A stretch of DNA of 64,000 bases from Bacteroidaceae bacterium (GCA_902362375.1 CABIVS010000010.1:187908-251907), one strand, 5' to 3'; shown: positions 20,135 to 29,047, counted from the stretch's first letter. Program-made: numbers and translations. The notes: a model not told the origin generated them from the sequence alone.

Positions 20135-22597
20135 TTATCTAAGTTTGGCACCCAGCTTATCTTCCAAGTTCTTCACCAGTTTCGACATGATCTTATCAAT
20201 CATCTTATCATTCAAAGTCTGGCTCTCATCCTGAAGCAGGAAGCTCACCGCATACGACTTCTTGCCTGCTTCCAGATTCTTACCTTCGTACACATCGAAA
20301 AGTTCCACTTCTTTCAGCAGCTTCTTCTCTGTTTCGTAAGCAATCTTTTCGATTTCGGCAAACTGCACATTCTTGTCAAGCAACAATGCCAGGTCACGTT
20401 TCACAGCAGGGAACTTGGAGATTTCCTTGTAGCTGATCTTCACAGAACGGATAGCCTTCATCAGTTCCTTCCAGTTCAAGTCGGCAAAATACACTTCATT
20501 GTCGATATCAAATGCTTTCAACAGTTTTTTAGTCACGATACCGAAAGAAGCAAGACGCTTACCCCCCTTCGTATTGACAGAGAGTGCGGCAGCAAAAATA
20601 TCGTCCGTCAGATTACCGACAACCAGATTGTGCAAATCCAGTCCCAGACGCTTCAATATATTTTCTACATAAGCCTTCAACTCATATACCGAACTGTTCT
20701 CATCCGCATGTGCCCATGAATTGGAAACCTTCTTACCGGTTACCCACAAACCCAAGTGATAATCTTCCGAGTAAGGAGCCAATACCTTCTCTTCGTTCTT
20801 CTTGTCACCATCGAAATGATAGCAATTACCGAATTCGAAGAACTTCAAATCAGCATTCTTACGATTTGCATTATGAGCAATACTTTCCAGTCCACCGAAC
20901 AGCAAAGTCTGGCGCATAGCGTTCAAATCCGCACTCAACGGATTCAGCAACATCACCAGGTGGTTGGACGGATAAGTCTCCATACCATCATAGTAAGCAG
21001 CACGCGTCAATGAGTTGTTCAGGATCTCATTAAATCCGCAACCCACCAATTGCTCTGCAATCAGGTTCTGCAATTTATTCGATTTATCATGTTCACCTTT
21101 GGTAGTCAGGCTGGAGTTCAGCGTAGTCGGGATTTCAACATTGTTATATCCGTAGATACGAAGAATATCTTCAATCACGTCACAATCACGCTGCACGTCT
21201 ACACGATAAGGAGGAACAGCTAATGTCAGCCCTTCTGCCGTTTCATTAGTGATCTTCATTTCCAGGCTGGTCACAATGCTCTTGATTGTCTCTACCGGGA
21301 TTACTTTTCCTACCAAAGAATGTACTTTCTCATAAGCCAGATCGACTATAAAATCGGGTGCAGGAGTAGTGAACACGTCTTTTATTTCAGAAGAAATCGT
21401 ACCGCCCGCCAGTTCTTTGACCATCAAAGCAGCCAGCTTCAGGCAATAAATAACCCCGTTCGGATCGATACCGCGTTCGAAACGGAAAGAAGCATCCGTA
21501 TTCAAGCCATGACGGCGGGCTGTCTTACGCACCCATGTAGGATGGAAATAAGCACTTTCGATGAATACATCTGTCGTAGCTTCCGTGGAACCGGAGTCCA
21601 GTCCGCCGAATACACCGGCAATACACATGGCCTCTTCCTTGTTACAAATCATCAGGTCGCGTTCGCTCAATTTACGCTCCACTTCATCCAGCGTAACGAA
21701 CGGAGTTCCTTCCGGCATTGTCTTGACAATTACTTCATTGCCTTTGATCTTTCCGGCATCGAAGCAGTGCAACGGCTGACCGAAAGCATGAACGATATAA
21801 TTGGTAATATCCACTACATTATTAATAGGACGCACCCCGATCAGACGCAATTTGTTTTGCAGCCATTCCGGACTTTCCTTCACAGTGACACCTTTCACCG
21901 TAACACCGGCATAATGCGGACAAGCTTCGCTGTTTTCCACCTTCACTTCAATATTCAAGTCGTGGTTTTCCACTTTAAAGCCGTCCACCGACGGACGTTG
22001 CAAAGTAGCCTGTTTGCCGTTCTGAATCAGATAAGCGTACAAGTCACGAGCCACCCCATAGTGAGAGCAGGCATCCGCACGGTTAGGCGTGATATCCACT
22101 TCAAGCACATAGTCGCTCTTGATATTATAATAATCCTTGGCAAGCGTACCCGGAACAGCATTTTCCGGCAATACGATAATACCTGCATGATCCGTACCGA
22201 TCCCTATTTCGTCTTCAGCACAAATCATACCGATAGATTCCACCCCACGGATTTTTGATTTCTTGATGGTAAAACATTCGTCACCGTCATAAAGTTTTGT
22301 ACCTAAAGTAGCCACCACCACTTTCTGTCCGGCAGCCACATTCGGGGCACCACAAACAATCTGTACCGGTTCACCGTCTCCCAGATTAACAGTAGTAATA
22401 TGCAAATGGTCAGAATTAGGATGTTCCGTGCAGGTCAGCACTTCACCAATCACAAGTCCTTCCAAACCACCTTTAATGGTTTGCACTTCTTCTACACCAC
22501 CTGTTTCCAAGCCGATAGAAGTCAACGCAGCCGCCGTTTCATCGGGCGTCAGATCGAAGTTGACATACTCTTTCAGCCAGTTATAAGAGATATTCAT
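20135..22597 (-). CDS. pheT: Phenylalanyl-tRNA synthetase, beta subunit
   Basis: This 820-aa subunit pairs with PheS (not in the window) to charge tRNA-Phe. Domain order is normal: N-terminal MNISYNWLKEYV, the OB-fold tRNA-binding domain (about 40-150; HPNSDHLHITTVNLGD and VCGAPNV), the B3/B4 editing module (RPINNVVDITNYI), the B5 domain, the core, and the C-terminal anticodon-binding FDX-ACB domain (SKFPAVKRDLALL to the end). A TAACTTTG box lies 36 bases upstream. It heads the pheT-yebC-TSCPD unit. No leader peptide with a phenylalanine run was seen upstream. Confidence 0.97.
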   Translation of the reverse strand: MNISYNWLKEYVNFDLTPDETAAALTSIGLETGGVEEVQTIKGGLEGLVIGEVLTCTEHPNSDHLHITTVNLGDGEPVQIVCGAPNVAAGQKVVVATLGTKLYDGDECFTIKKSKIRGVESIGMICAEDEIGIGTDHAGIIVLPENAVPGTLAKDYYNIKSDYVLEVDITPNRADACSHYGVARDLYAYLIQNGKQATLQRPSVDGFKVENHDLNIEVKVENSEACPHYAGVTVKGVTVKESPEWLQNKLRLIGVRPINNVVDITNYIVHAFGQPLHCFDAGKIKGNEVIVKTMPEGTPFVTLDEVERKLSERDLMICNKEEAMCIAGVFGGLDSGSTEATTDVFIESAYFHPTWVRKTARRHGLNTDASFRFERGIDPNGVIYCLKLAALMVKELAGGTISSEIKDVFTTPAPDFIVDLAYEKVHSLVGKVIPVETIKSIVTSLEMKITNETAEGLTLAVPPYRVDVQRDCDVIEDILRIYGYNNVEIPTTLNSSLTTKGEHDKSNKLQNLIAEQLVGCGFNEILNNSLTRAAYYDGMETYPSNHLVMLLNPLSADLNAMRQTLLFGGLESIAHNANRKNADLKFFEFGNCYHFDGDKKNEEKVLAPYSEDYHLGLWVTGKKVSNSWAHADENSSVYELKAYVENILKRLGLDLHNLVVGNLTDDIFAAALSVNTKGGKRLASFGIVTKKLLKAFDIDNEVYFADLNWKELMKAIRSVKISYKEISKFPAVKRDLALLLDKNVQFAEIEKIAYETEKKLLKEVELFDVYEGKNLEAGKKSYAVSFLLQDESQTLNDKMIDKIMSKLVKNLEDKLGAKLR

Positions 22598-22632
22598 ATG
22601 ATTAATTTTTTATTGTTTCTCAAAAAGATTTG

Positions 22633-22640
22633 CAAAGTTA
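22633..22640 (-). promoter_or_regulatory. Putative -7 box for pheT-yebC-TSCPD
   Basis: On the minus strand this reads TAACTTTG, 36 bases before the pheT ATG. Confidence 0.6.
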
Positions 22641-22690
22641 ATAAGATTTTTCGGTTGACCGAGAAGGTTTGATAAAAAATTGCGCGTTAT

Positions 22691-22860
22691 TTCACCACAG
22701 AGGACACAGAGGACGCAGAGGATACCGGAAAAATGAAAAATAAGTGTAAATCCGTAATAAGCAAATGTATATAATTCATTTACCAACAAATTCAACATGA
22801 GTACTTAATAAAAAGAAAGAACTCTGTATTCTCTGCGTCCTCTGTGTCCTCTATGGTGAA
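22691..22860. repeat. Interspersed palindrome, family A (copy 2), wide loop
   Basis: A 30-base arm at 22691-22720 (begins TTCACCACAGAGGACACAGA) matches the reverse complement of 22831-22860 at 29 of 30 positions. The arm itself contains tandem AGGACACAG/AGGACGCAG units. The 110-base interior is AT-rich with no gene. The element occupies the whole gap between dnaB and the pheT promoter. Confidence 0.88.
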
Positions 22861-22871
22861 ACAAAGCACAA

Positions 22872-24434
22872 CTAGAACGGTAACGGTCCATCCCCCGGCG
22901 CCCCGAACGGATTCGCTGTCTGTGGCGAAAAATCAGGAGCCGGCGGCGGCGGTACAGACCCCGCATTGCCCGCATTCATTTTCGATCCCAGCATAGCCCC
23001 GGCAGGTTCGCCCGGCATCGGGATCACCATATCGTCCTCCGGATTAGAGAAACGGGTAAACTCACCCTTAAAGCGGAGCAACACCTCGCCTACTGCACCG
23101 TTACGGTGCTTGGCGATTACAATTTCCGCCATGCCGCGCAGGTCATTTCCGCGGTCATCCTGATAAATCTTATAATATTCCGGACGGTGGATAAAGCACA
23201 CCATATCGGCATCCTGCTCGATGGCTCCCGATTCACGAAGGTCACTCAACTGCGGTCGTTTACCGTCAATACCTTCACGGCTTTCCACACCACGATTCAA
23301 CTGTGACAGTGCGATGATCGGAATACTCAACTCTTTTGCCAATCCTTTCAACGAACGGGAAATGGTACTAACCTCTTCCTGACGGCTACCAAACGCCATA
23401 CCACTCGCATTCATCAACTGAAGGTAGTCAATGATGATGATTCGCACCCCATGTTCGCGTACCAGACGGCGTGCTTTCGTTCGAAGTTCAAACACAGACA
23501 GAGACGGCGTATCATCCACGTAAAGCGGTGCATCCATCAGATTCTTCAGTTTATAATCCAACTGTTGCCACTCATAACCCGCCAGCTGTCCGCTCTTGAT
23601 CTTTCCACTTTCAATTTCGCAGACATTGGCAATCAAACGATTCACCAGCTGAACGTTACTCATTTCAAGAGAGAACAATGCCACCGGGTTCCGGTAATCC
23701 ACCGCAATATTCTTAGCCATTGAAAGGACGAAAGCAGTCTTACCCATAGCAGGACGGGCAGCTATAATAATAAGGTCGGAATTCTGCCAACCCGAAGTCA
23801 TCTTGTCGAGCTTTGTAAAACCACTCTCAAGACCACTCAAACCGTCGGTTCGCGCCGCAGCCTTCTGAATCAGCTTATAGGCTTCGTCAATCACCGGATT
23901 GATCTGCGTATAATCTTTTTTCATATTCTGCTGTGAGATCTCAAAAAGCTTGCCTTCCGCTTCCTGCATCAAGTCGTCCACATCCAGCGTTTCATCAAAC
24001 GCCTTACTCTGGATATTGCTTGTAAACGTAATCAGCTCACGCGCCAGAGATTTCTGTGCAATAATACGGGCGTGATACTCAATATGCGCTGATGAAGCCA
24101 CCTTACTACTCAATTGAGTAATATAGAACGGGCCTCCCACCTCTTCCAATTCTCCGCGTTTGCTAAGTTGTTCCTTTACAGTCAGAATATCCACCGGTTT
24201 CTGATTCACCGCAAGATCGGTGATAGCAGAATAAATCAACTGATGCCGTCGTTCGTAAAAAGATTCGGGACGAAGAATCTCACTCACCAACGAGTAAGCA
24301 TCCTTTTCAATCATTAAAGCTCCCAGAACTGCTTCTTCCAGTTCAGGCGCCTGCGGCTGAATACGACCATAATCATTTACCGGTTGTATTTTAGTAGACT
24401 TTGAATTGCGGGTATTTCTTTTCTGTTCGGCCAT
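22872..24434 (-). CDS. dnaB: Replicative DNA helicase DnaB
   Basis: This 520-aa hexameric helicase unwinds DNA at the replication fork. The N-terminal DnaB domain (about 25-130) opens APELEEAVLGALMIEK. The RecA-like C-terminal domain carries Walker A ARPAMGKTAF near residue 230, Walker B IIIIDYLQLM, and LRESGAIEQDADMV. The C-terminal tail is low in complexity and proline-rich (SVPPPPAPDFSP), a feature of Bacteroidetes DnaB. No intein is present. The gene is flanked by a palindromic repeat downstream and a TATCTTTG box upstream. Confidence 0.97.
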   Translation of the reverse strand: MAEQKRNTRNSKSTKIQPVNDYGRIQPQAPELEEAVLGALMIEKDAYSLVSEILRPESFYERRHQLIYSAITDLAVNQKPVDILTVKEQLSKRGELEEVGGPFYITQLSSKVASSAHIEYHARIIAQKSLARELITFTSNIQSKAFDETLDVDDLMQEAEGKLFEISQQNMKKDYTQINPVIDEAYKLIQKAAARTDGLSGLESGFTKLDKMTSGWQNSDLIIIAARPAMGKTAFVLSMAKNIAVDYRNPVALFSLEMSNVQLVNRLIANVCEIESGKIKSGQLAGYEWQQLDYKLKNLMDAPLYVDDTPSLSVFELRTKARRLVREHGVRIIIIDYLQLMNASGMAFGSRQEEVSTISRSLKGLAKELSIPIIALSQLNRGVESREGIDGKRPQLSDLRESGAIEQDADMVCFIHRPEYYKIYQDDRGNDLRGMAEIVIAKHRNGAVGEVLLRFKGEFTRFSNPEDDMVIPMPGEPAGAMLGSKMNAGNAGSVPPPPAPDFSPQTANPFGAPGDGPLPF

Positions 24435-24530
24435 CGAGGTATTTACTATTTTACAATTTACTATTTACTATTTTACGACTGGACAGACTCTATTATCACA
24501 TTTATCACGGAATTCTTCCAGTCGGGACGA

Positions 24531-24538
24531 CAAAGATA
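24531..24538 (-). promoter_or_regulatory. Putative -7 box for dnaB
   Basis: On the minus strand this reads TATCTTTG, 97 bases before the dnaB ATG. The leader contains TTTACTATTT-type repeats that reappear inverted in front of ispE. Confidence 0.55.
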
Positions 24539-24582
24539 GAATATAATCATGAAGAATGGATAAGGAAAAATGAAGATTTTAC

Positions 24583-24590
24583 TAACTTTG
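24583..24590 (+). promoter_or_regulatory. Putative -7 box for ispE
   Basis: TAACTTTG matches the consensus, 88 bases before the ispE ATG; it is divergent from the dnaB box. Confidence 0.55.
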
Positions 24591-24677
24591 CTCCCGAATT
24601 ACATTCAACACATGATTAATTGTCATGTGCAGCACTGCAAATAGTAAATCGTAAATAGTAAAATAGTAAATAACCTT

Positions 24678-25502
24678 ATGCTTGCTTTTCCTAATATCAA
24701 AATAAACCTGGGACTTTCCATCACGGAAAAACGCCCGGACGGATATCACAATCTGGAAACCGTTTTCTATCCGGTAGCTCTGGAAGACGCACTGGAAATC
24801 CGTACCTCCCCTAACGCTGACCGAAAATTCACTCTCCACCAACACGGAATGGAAATAGCCGGTAACCCGGAAGACAATCTGGTAGTAAAAGCCTATTTGT
24901 TGATGGATAAGGAATTTCATCTCCCTCCTGTCGAAATCCACTTATACAAGCACATCCCTTCAGGAGCCGGACTGGGAGGAGGATCATCGGATGCCGCTTT
25001 CATGCTGAAGTTGCTCAACGATCATTATCAGCTGGGAGTATCCGAAGAACAATTGGAAGTATACGCTGCCACTTTGGGAGCAGACTGCGCTTTCTTTATC
25101 AAAAACAGACCGATATTTGCCGAAGGAATTGGAAACATCTTCTCCCCGGTCGAACTTTCATTAAACGGCTACCAAATCATGATTATAAAACCGAATGTTT
25201 TTGTTTCCACCCGGGAAGCCTTTTCAAACATTCATCCCCATCGTCCGAAATATCCGGTTATGGAGGCAATCCAGCGTCCTGTACAAGAATGGAAGGATAC
25301 GTTAATCAATGATTTCGAAGCAAGTGTATTCCCGCAACATCCCGTCATTGGAGAAATCAAAGAAGAACTCTATCATCAAGGAGCAATCTACGCATCCATG
25401 AGCGGCTCCGGATCTTCGGTATTCGGATTGTTTGCTCCCGGATTCGTCTTACCGGAAATTAATTGGGGAACTGACGTATTCTGCTTCAAAGGAAAGCTAT
25501 AA
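24678..25502 (+). CDS. ispE: 4-diphosphocytidyl-2-C-methyl-D-erythritol kinase
   Basis: This 274-aa GHMP-family kinase phosphorylates CDP-methylerythritol in the non-mevalonate isoprenoid pathway. The first GHMP element appears as [12 protein letters not shown] with the conserved lysine and asparagine, and the ATP loop as [15 protein letters not shown] (about 94-108). The third motif is [14 protein letters not shown] near the C-terminus. The length is slightly short but complete. It is a single gene divergent from dnaB and convergent with galE; the hairpin cluster between them separates the transcripts. Confidence 0.95.
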   Translation: MLAFPNIKINLGLSITEKRPDGYHNLETVFYPVALEDALEIRTSPNADRKFTLHQHGMEIAGNPEDNLVVKAYLLMDKEFHLPPVEIHLYKHIPSGAGLGGGSSDAAFMLKLLNDHYQLGVSEEQLEVYAATLGADCAFFIKNRPIFAEGIGNIFSPVELSLNGYQIMIIKPNVFVSTREAFSNIHPHRPKYPVMEAIQRPVQEWKDTLINDFEASVFPQHPVIGEIKEELYHQGAIYASMSGSGSSVFGLFAPGFVLPEINWGTDVFCFKGKL

Positions 25503-25521
25503 AGTAAAGAACCATATAATC

Positions 25522-25577
25522 GTACGCCCATGCTGGGCGTACAAAAAACGGTACCACGACTCACGTCGTAGTACCGT
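25522..25577 (-). terminator. Tandem hairpins, the right one with a U-run on the minus strand
   Basis: Hairpin 1 is a perfect 9-bp stem, GTACGCCCA (25522-25530) with TGGGCGTAC (25534-25542), loop TGC. Hairpin 2 spans 25548-25577 (ACGGTAC and ACGAC pairing with GTCGT and GTACCGT, one internal mismatch). Read on the minus strand, hairpin 2 is followed by TTTTTT, a plausible distal terminator for galE. Confidence 0.7.
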
Positions 25578-25632
25578 CACAACACAAACACAAAATAAAA
25601 CACGACAAAACTACTATGCAATCTTTCCTGTC

Positions 25633-25649
25633 TATGCCGGGGAGGCATA
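25633..25649. other. Short hairpin in the ispE-galE gap
   Basis: TATGCC and GGCATA flank a 5-base loop GGGGA. It is the third of four stem-loops in this gap; no role is assigned. Confidence 0.45.
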
Positions 25650-25706
25650 AGTACTATTTACGTATATTCGCATACTCATAAACAGCTTCAGGTCGATTAG
25701 CATCAA

Positions 25707-25736
25707 TTAAACAAATCGCATGCACGATTTGTTTAA
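25707..25736 (-). terminator. Perfect 12-bp hairpin downstream of galE
   Basis: TTAAACAAATCG pairs with CGATTTGTTTAA around a CATGCA loop, 32 bases beyond the galE stop. The minus-strand tail is AT-rich but has no long U-run. Confidence 0.55.
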
Positions 25737-25767
25737 ACTTTTATGTTATTTAAAACAAGTTTCCCTT

Positions 25768-26802
25768 TTATTGAATCCCTCTTTCACGGAGTTTCAGCTG
25801 CCAGTTCCATGCAGAGCGTAAAGTATCTTCTAAAGTTTCTACGGCTTTCCAGCCCAGCTCTTTATTAGCAAAATCCGGGTTAGCCCAAACTTTTTCAATG
25901 TCGCCTGCACGACGTCCGACAATCTGATAATTCAATTTTACGCCCGTGGCTTTTTCAAAGCCATTTATTAATTCCAATACAGAAACACCACGTCCTGTAC
26001 CAATATTGAATACTTCTACTTTTTCTTTTTGTGTCTTTTCCAAGATACGACGGATAGCAATCACGTGTGCTTTAGCCAAGTCAACGACATTGATAAAGTC
26101 ACGGATACAAGAACCGTCCGGTGTATCATAATCGTCACCAAACACGCTAAGTTTCTCACGGATACCGATGGCTGTCTGGGTCAGATATGGAATCAGGTTT
26201 TGAGGAACCCCGTTAGGCAGTTCACCCAGCAATGCAGTAGGATGCGCACCAATCGGGTTGAAATAGCGCAACATGATCGCATTGATCGGAGCACCTGAAG
26301 CTACCGTGTCACGAATAATCTCTTCATTGATCTGTTTGGTATTTCCATAAGGTGATTCCGCTTTCTTGATCGGAGCCTTTTCCGTTACCGGCAACTCGTC
26401 CGGCTGACCGTATACTGTACAAGAAGAAGAGAACACAATACCTTCTACTCCATGCTTTGGCATCAGTTCGAGAAGGTTAATCAAAGAAACCAGGTTATTA
26501 CGGTAGTAAAGCAACGGTTTCTGTACCGATTCTCCTACTGCTTTGCTAGCTGCAAAGTGAATGATAGCCTTAATTCCTTTATATTTTGTAAATACTGCAT
26601 CCAGACCGGCAAAGTCCAGGCAATCCAGCTTTTCAAAAACTGGACGAATACCGGAAACTTTCTCTATATTGTCAACAACGTCAGCACTTGAATTTGATAA
26701 ATTATCGATGATGATTACTTCATATCCGCTGTTTTGTAGTTCTACAACAGTATGAGACCCAATGTATCCTGTCCCGCCTGTTACTAAAATTCTTTCTTTC
26801 AT
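25768..26802 (-). CDS. galE: UDP-glucose 4-epimerase
   Basis: This 344-aa short-chain dehydrogenase-type epimerase interconverts UDP-glucose and UDP-galactose (possibly the N-acetyl forms). The NAD-binding GGTGYIGSHTVVEL is at the N-terminus, FSSSCTVYGQP supplies the catalytic Ser/Thr, and the catalytic Tyr-Lys pair sits in SPYGNTK. The C-terminal WANPDFANKELGWKA is typical of GalE. It stands alone, with a TACATTTG box 48 bases upstream and structured DNA downstream. It lies outside the capsule operon, consistent with a housekeeping supply of UDP-Gal for all polysaccharides. Confidence 0.96.
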   Translation of the reverse strand: MKERILVTGGTGYIGSHTVVELQNSGYEVIIIDNLSNSSADVVDNIEKVSGIRPVFEKLDCLDFAGLDAVFTKYKGIKAIIHFAASKAVGESVQKPLLYYRNNLVSLINLLELMPKHGVEGIVFSSSCTVYGQPDELPVTEKAPIKKAESPYGNTKQINEEIIRDTVASGAPINAIMLRYFNPIGAHPTALLGELPNGVPQNLIPYLTQTAIGIREKLSVFGDDYDTPDGSCIRDFINVVDLAKAHVIAIRRILEKTQKEKVEVFNIGTGRGVSVLELINGFEKATGVKLNYQIVGRRAGDIEKVWANPDFANKELGWKAVETLEDTLRSAWNWQLKLRERGIQ

Positions 26803-26849
26803 ATACTTTATAAAATGGTTAGTTTCTCGGCTTATTATTGTTTGAGTTA

Positions 26850-26857
26850 CAAATGTA
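26850..26857 (-). promoter_or_regulatory. Putative -7 box for galE
   Basis: On the minus strand this reads TACATTTG, 48 bases before the galE ATG. Confidence 0.5.
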
Positions 26858-26945
26858 TGGAAATAAAATGGAATAGCAATAATTTGCCACGAATTTATTT
26901 GCTAAAAAGTAATTAAGGTACGATTTGGTAGCATTTAGGTATAAA

Positions 26946-26996
26946 AAAGAATTGGAAACTCTAATCTGTATGTCGCCACACAGCAGAGCTTCCAAT
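26946..26996 (-). terminator. Terminator of the rnf operon
   Basis: On the minus strand a 12-bp stem (26985-26996 with 26951-26962, one mismatch) is followed by TCTTTTTT, 34 bases beyond the rnfA stop. Confidence 0.85.
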
Positions 26997-27029
26997 CCCC
27001 TATTTAATTATCAACTGTAAATCCTTACC

Positions 27030-27602
27030 TTACACCACGCCGGAGAATCCCATGAATGCCATAGCAAGCAAACCGGCGGTAATCAAAGCAATCGGAGTTC
27101 CTTGCATTCCTTTCGGAATTTTCACAAGGCTCATCTGTTCGCGCAATCCGGCAAAAAGCACCAGTGCCAGACCGAAGCCGATAGCCGTAGAGAATGCGTA
27201 TACAACCCCTGTCAGCAGGTCATAGTCTTTCTGAATCACCAGAATAGCGACACCCAGAATACAACAGTTCGTTGTAATCAGCGGCAAGAACACACCCAAA
27301 GCCTGATACAGAGCCGGAGACACCTTTTTCAGGATGATTTCCACCATCTGCACCAGTCCGGCAATCACCAGGATGAACGTAATCGTCTGCAAATATCCCA
27401 GTCCGAAAACATCCAGTACAAACTTCTGAATCAGGAAGGTGACGATGGTAGCGATGGTCAACACGAAAGCAACCGCAGCACTCATACCCATCGCAGTTTC
27501 CACCTTCTTGGATACGCCCAGGAACGGACAGATACCCAAGAACTGCGACAACACGATGTTGTTTACAAAGATTGCCGAAATAAATATCAATATATATTCC
27601 AT
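27030..27602 (-). CDS. rnfA: Rnf electron transport complex subunit A
   Basis: This 190-aa, six-helix inner-membrane subunit of the ferredoxin:NAD+ oxidoreductase couples electron transfer to Na+ or H+ pumping. Diagnostic segments are FVNNIVLSQFLGICPFLGV near the N-terminus and TTNCCILGVA, which holds the cysteine that helps bind the membrane Fe-S cluster shared with RnfE. It is the last gene of rseC-rnfB-C-D-G-E-A. A 96-base AT-rich repeat separates it from rnfE, the only sizeable gap in the operon. Confidence 0.95.
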   Translation of the reverse strand: MEYILIFISAIFVNNIVLSQFLGICPFLGVSKKVETAMGMSAAVAFVLTIATIVTFLIQKFVLDVFGLGYLQTITFILVIAGLVQMVEIILKKVSPALYQALGVFLPLITTNCCILGVAILVIQKDYDLLTGVVYAFSTAIGFGLALVLFAGLREQMSLVKIPKGMQGTPIALITAGLLAMAFMGFSGVV

Positions 27603-27608
27603 AGTTGT

Positions 27609-27720
27609 TAAATTGAAAATTGAAAATTGAGAATTAAAAAATCAGAGAATGTGAAAATGAAATTAAGAATATGGTTCATATCTATTATTTCTCAATTCTC
27701 AATTTTCAGTTCTCAATTTA
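27609..27720. repeat. AT-rich inverted repeat between rnfE and rnfA
   Basis: The left arm (about 27609-27635) is built of AATTGAAAATTGAGAATT-like units. The right arm (about 27690-27720) is the reverse complement (CTCAATTCTCAATTTTCAG). The right arm overlaps the last codons of rnfE (...LRTEN). A stem-loop here could modulate the RnfE:RnfA ratio; this is inference. Confidence 0.65.
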
Positions 27721-28286
27721 TTAATTATTGCAATGAGGTATCCCAAAGCGATGAAAGCACCCGGAGCCAATACGAATACCAACATTCCATATTCTTCCGG
27801 CATGATGGTCAGATCGAAGATTTTACCGGTCCCCAGAAACTCGCGGACAGCACCCAGCAAAGTCAGGGCGATGGTGAAACCAAGTCCCATACCGATACCG
27901 TCGAACATGGAAGCAACTGCGTTATTCTTGGCAGCAAAGGCTTCGGCACGTCCCAGCACAATACAGTTCACTACAATCAACGGAATGAAAAGACCGAGTG
28001 TAGCATACAGTCCCGGCACGTAAGCCTGCATCACCATTTGAAGCAAGGTCACGAAGGATGCGATCACCACAATAAACGATGGGATACGCACCATGTCCGG
28101 AATCAGGTTCTTTATCAAAGAGATCACCACATTCGAGCAGATCAATACGAACATGGTAGCCAGTCCCATACCCATACCATTGATAGCCGATGACGTGGTA
28201 CCCAATGTAGGACACATACCGAGCAGGAGTACAAACGTAGGATTCTCTTTAATAATCCCGTTCATCATTACTTTAAAGTTATTCAT
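27699..28286 (-). CDS. rnfE: Rnf electron transport complex subunit E
   Basis: This 195-aa integral membrane subunit is homologous to RnfA and forms the intramembrane Fe-S site with it. It shows six hydrophobic helices, GMCPTLGTTSSAINGMGMG near the N-terminus and VNCIVLGRAEAFA in the centre, with the conserved cysteines in GMCP and NCIV. The gene starts 14 bases after rnfG. Its last residues are encoded within an AT-rich repeat, suggesting that the repeat inserted into or near the 3' end. Confidence 0.95.
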   Translation of the reverse strand: MNNFKVMMNGIIKENPTFVLLLGMCPTLGTTSSAINGMGMGLATMFVLICSNVVISLIKNLIPDMVRIPSFIVVIASFVTLLQMVMQAYVPGLYATLGLFIPLIVVNCIVLGRAEAFAAKNNAVASMFDGIGMGLGFTIALTLLGAVREFLGTGKIFDLTIMPEEYGMLVFVLAPGAFIALGYLIAIINKLRTEN

Positions 28287-28300
28287 ATCTGTCTCCTTTC

Positions 28301-29047
28301 TTATTTAGCACTGACCGAATCAGTTAGTTCAACTTTAATCGTAGCTCCCGTAGCAGCGTCAGCAGCATCTGCGTCCGCGCCTTTCGCTTTTTGAGAGGCA
28401 CCGGTTACACCGTTCACTTCCCCGCCTTCGGCCTTATAGGCTTGATAAGCGGCATTCACTGCATTGAGGAAAGCACGTGAAGTAATGGTAGAAGCTGTGA
28501 TGGCATCCACCGCTCCCCCATCTTTGCTGACAGTCAACGGAGCTTCACCCGGATTCATACCCAGAATAGATTTTTTACTCTCTTCGTGAGATACCGCTTG
28601 TTCTCCCTTTGCAGGATCATAAGCCCCGAACCATTTGTCGGCCTTAGAGCCCAATCCCGGAGTTTCCGCATGTGCCAACAGGGAGTAGTTATAGATTTTC
28701 CCTTCGGCATTAAAACCTACCAGCACTTTCAGTTCACCGCCAAATCCCATTGATTTAGCTTCAACGGCCGTGCCCACCAGTTCTTCCCCGTTCTTGGCCG
28801 GATAAACGATAAAGTCAACGATCTTCTTTCCGTCTTTCTCGCTGAAGATCGTATCACTTTCCGCTACCGGATTGTTGGTAAATTCAGGAAGAACCTTTTT
28901 CAAGGCCTCGTTCAGCGTCTTTGCATTCGCTTCGGCGATAGGGCCTTTCGTCAGTTCATTTACATAAGCCAGCAACGCAACGGAAATAGCAGTCACTCCC
29001 GTAAGCACCAGCAACATATTCTTTAAAGATGATTCTAACTTTTTCAT
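28301..29047 (-). CDS. rnfG: Rnf electron transport complex subunit G
   Basis: This 248-aa subunit has one N-terminal transmembrane helix (MLLVLTGVTAISVALLAYV) and a periplasmic FMN-binding domain. The covalent flavin site is the threonine in DAITASTITSRAF, attached by the flavin transferase ApbE (not in the window). The C-terminal ~45 residues (GVTGASQKAKGADADAAD) are alanine/aspartate-rich and extend beyond usual RnfG, probably as a disordered tail. The gene overlaps rnfD by four bases. Confidence 0.94.
   Translation of the reverse strand: MKKLESSLKNMLLVLTGVTAISVALLAYVNELTKGPIAEANAKTLNEALKKVLPEFTNNPVAESDTIFSEKDGKKIVDFIVYPAKNGEELVGTAVEAKSMGFGGELKVLVGFNAEGKIYNYSLLAHAETPGLGSKADKWFGAYDPAKGEQAVSHEESKKSILGMNPGEAPLTVSKDGGAVDAITASTITSRAFLNAVNAAYQAYKAEGGEVNGVTGASQKAKGADADAADAATGATIKVELTDSVSAK

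Larger units (their letters stand above)
24446..24674. repeat. AT-rich inverted leader repeats flanking the dnaB/ispE promoters
   Basis: Both divergent leaders contain runs of the motif AAATAGTAAA: 24637-24673 on the plus strand and 24446-24475 as its reverse complement. Each transcript therefore starts its untranslated leader with the same motif shortly before the start codon. Confidence 0.6.

Noticed and set aside
20584..20919. 111-codon plus-strand frame opposite pheT
   Set aside because: It lies wholly within the conserved PheT coding region in antisense and has no supporting features.
22610..22798. 62-codon minus-strand frame with a hydrophobic, cysteine-containing sequence
   Set aside because: Part of it (CVLCVLCG) is simply the translation of the AGGACACAG repeat arm of the family-A palindrome, so it is unlikely to be a gene.
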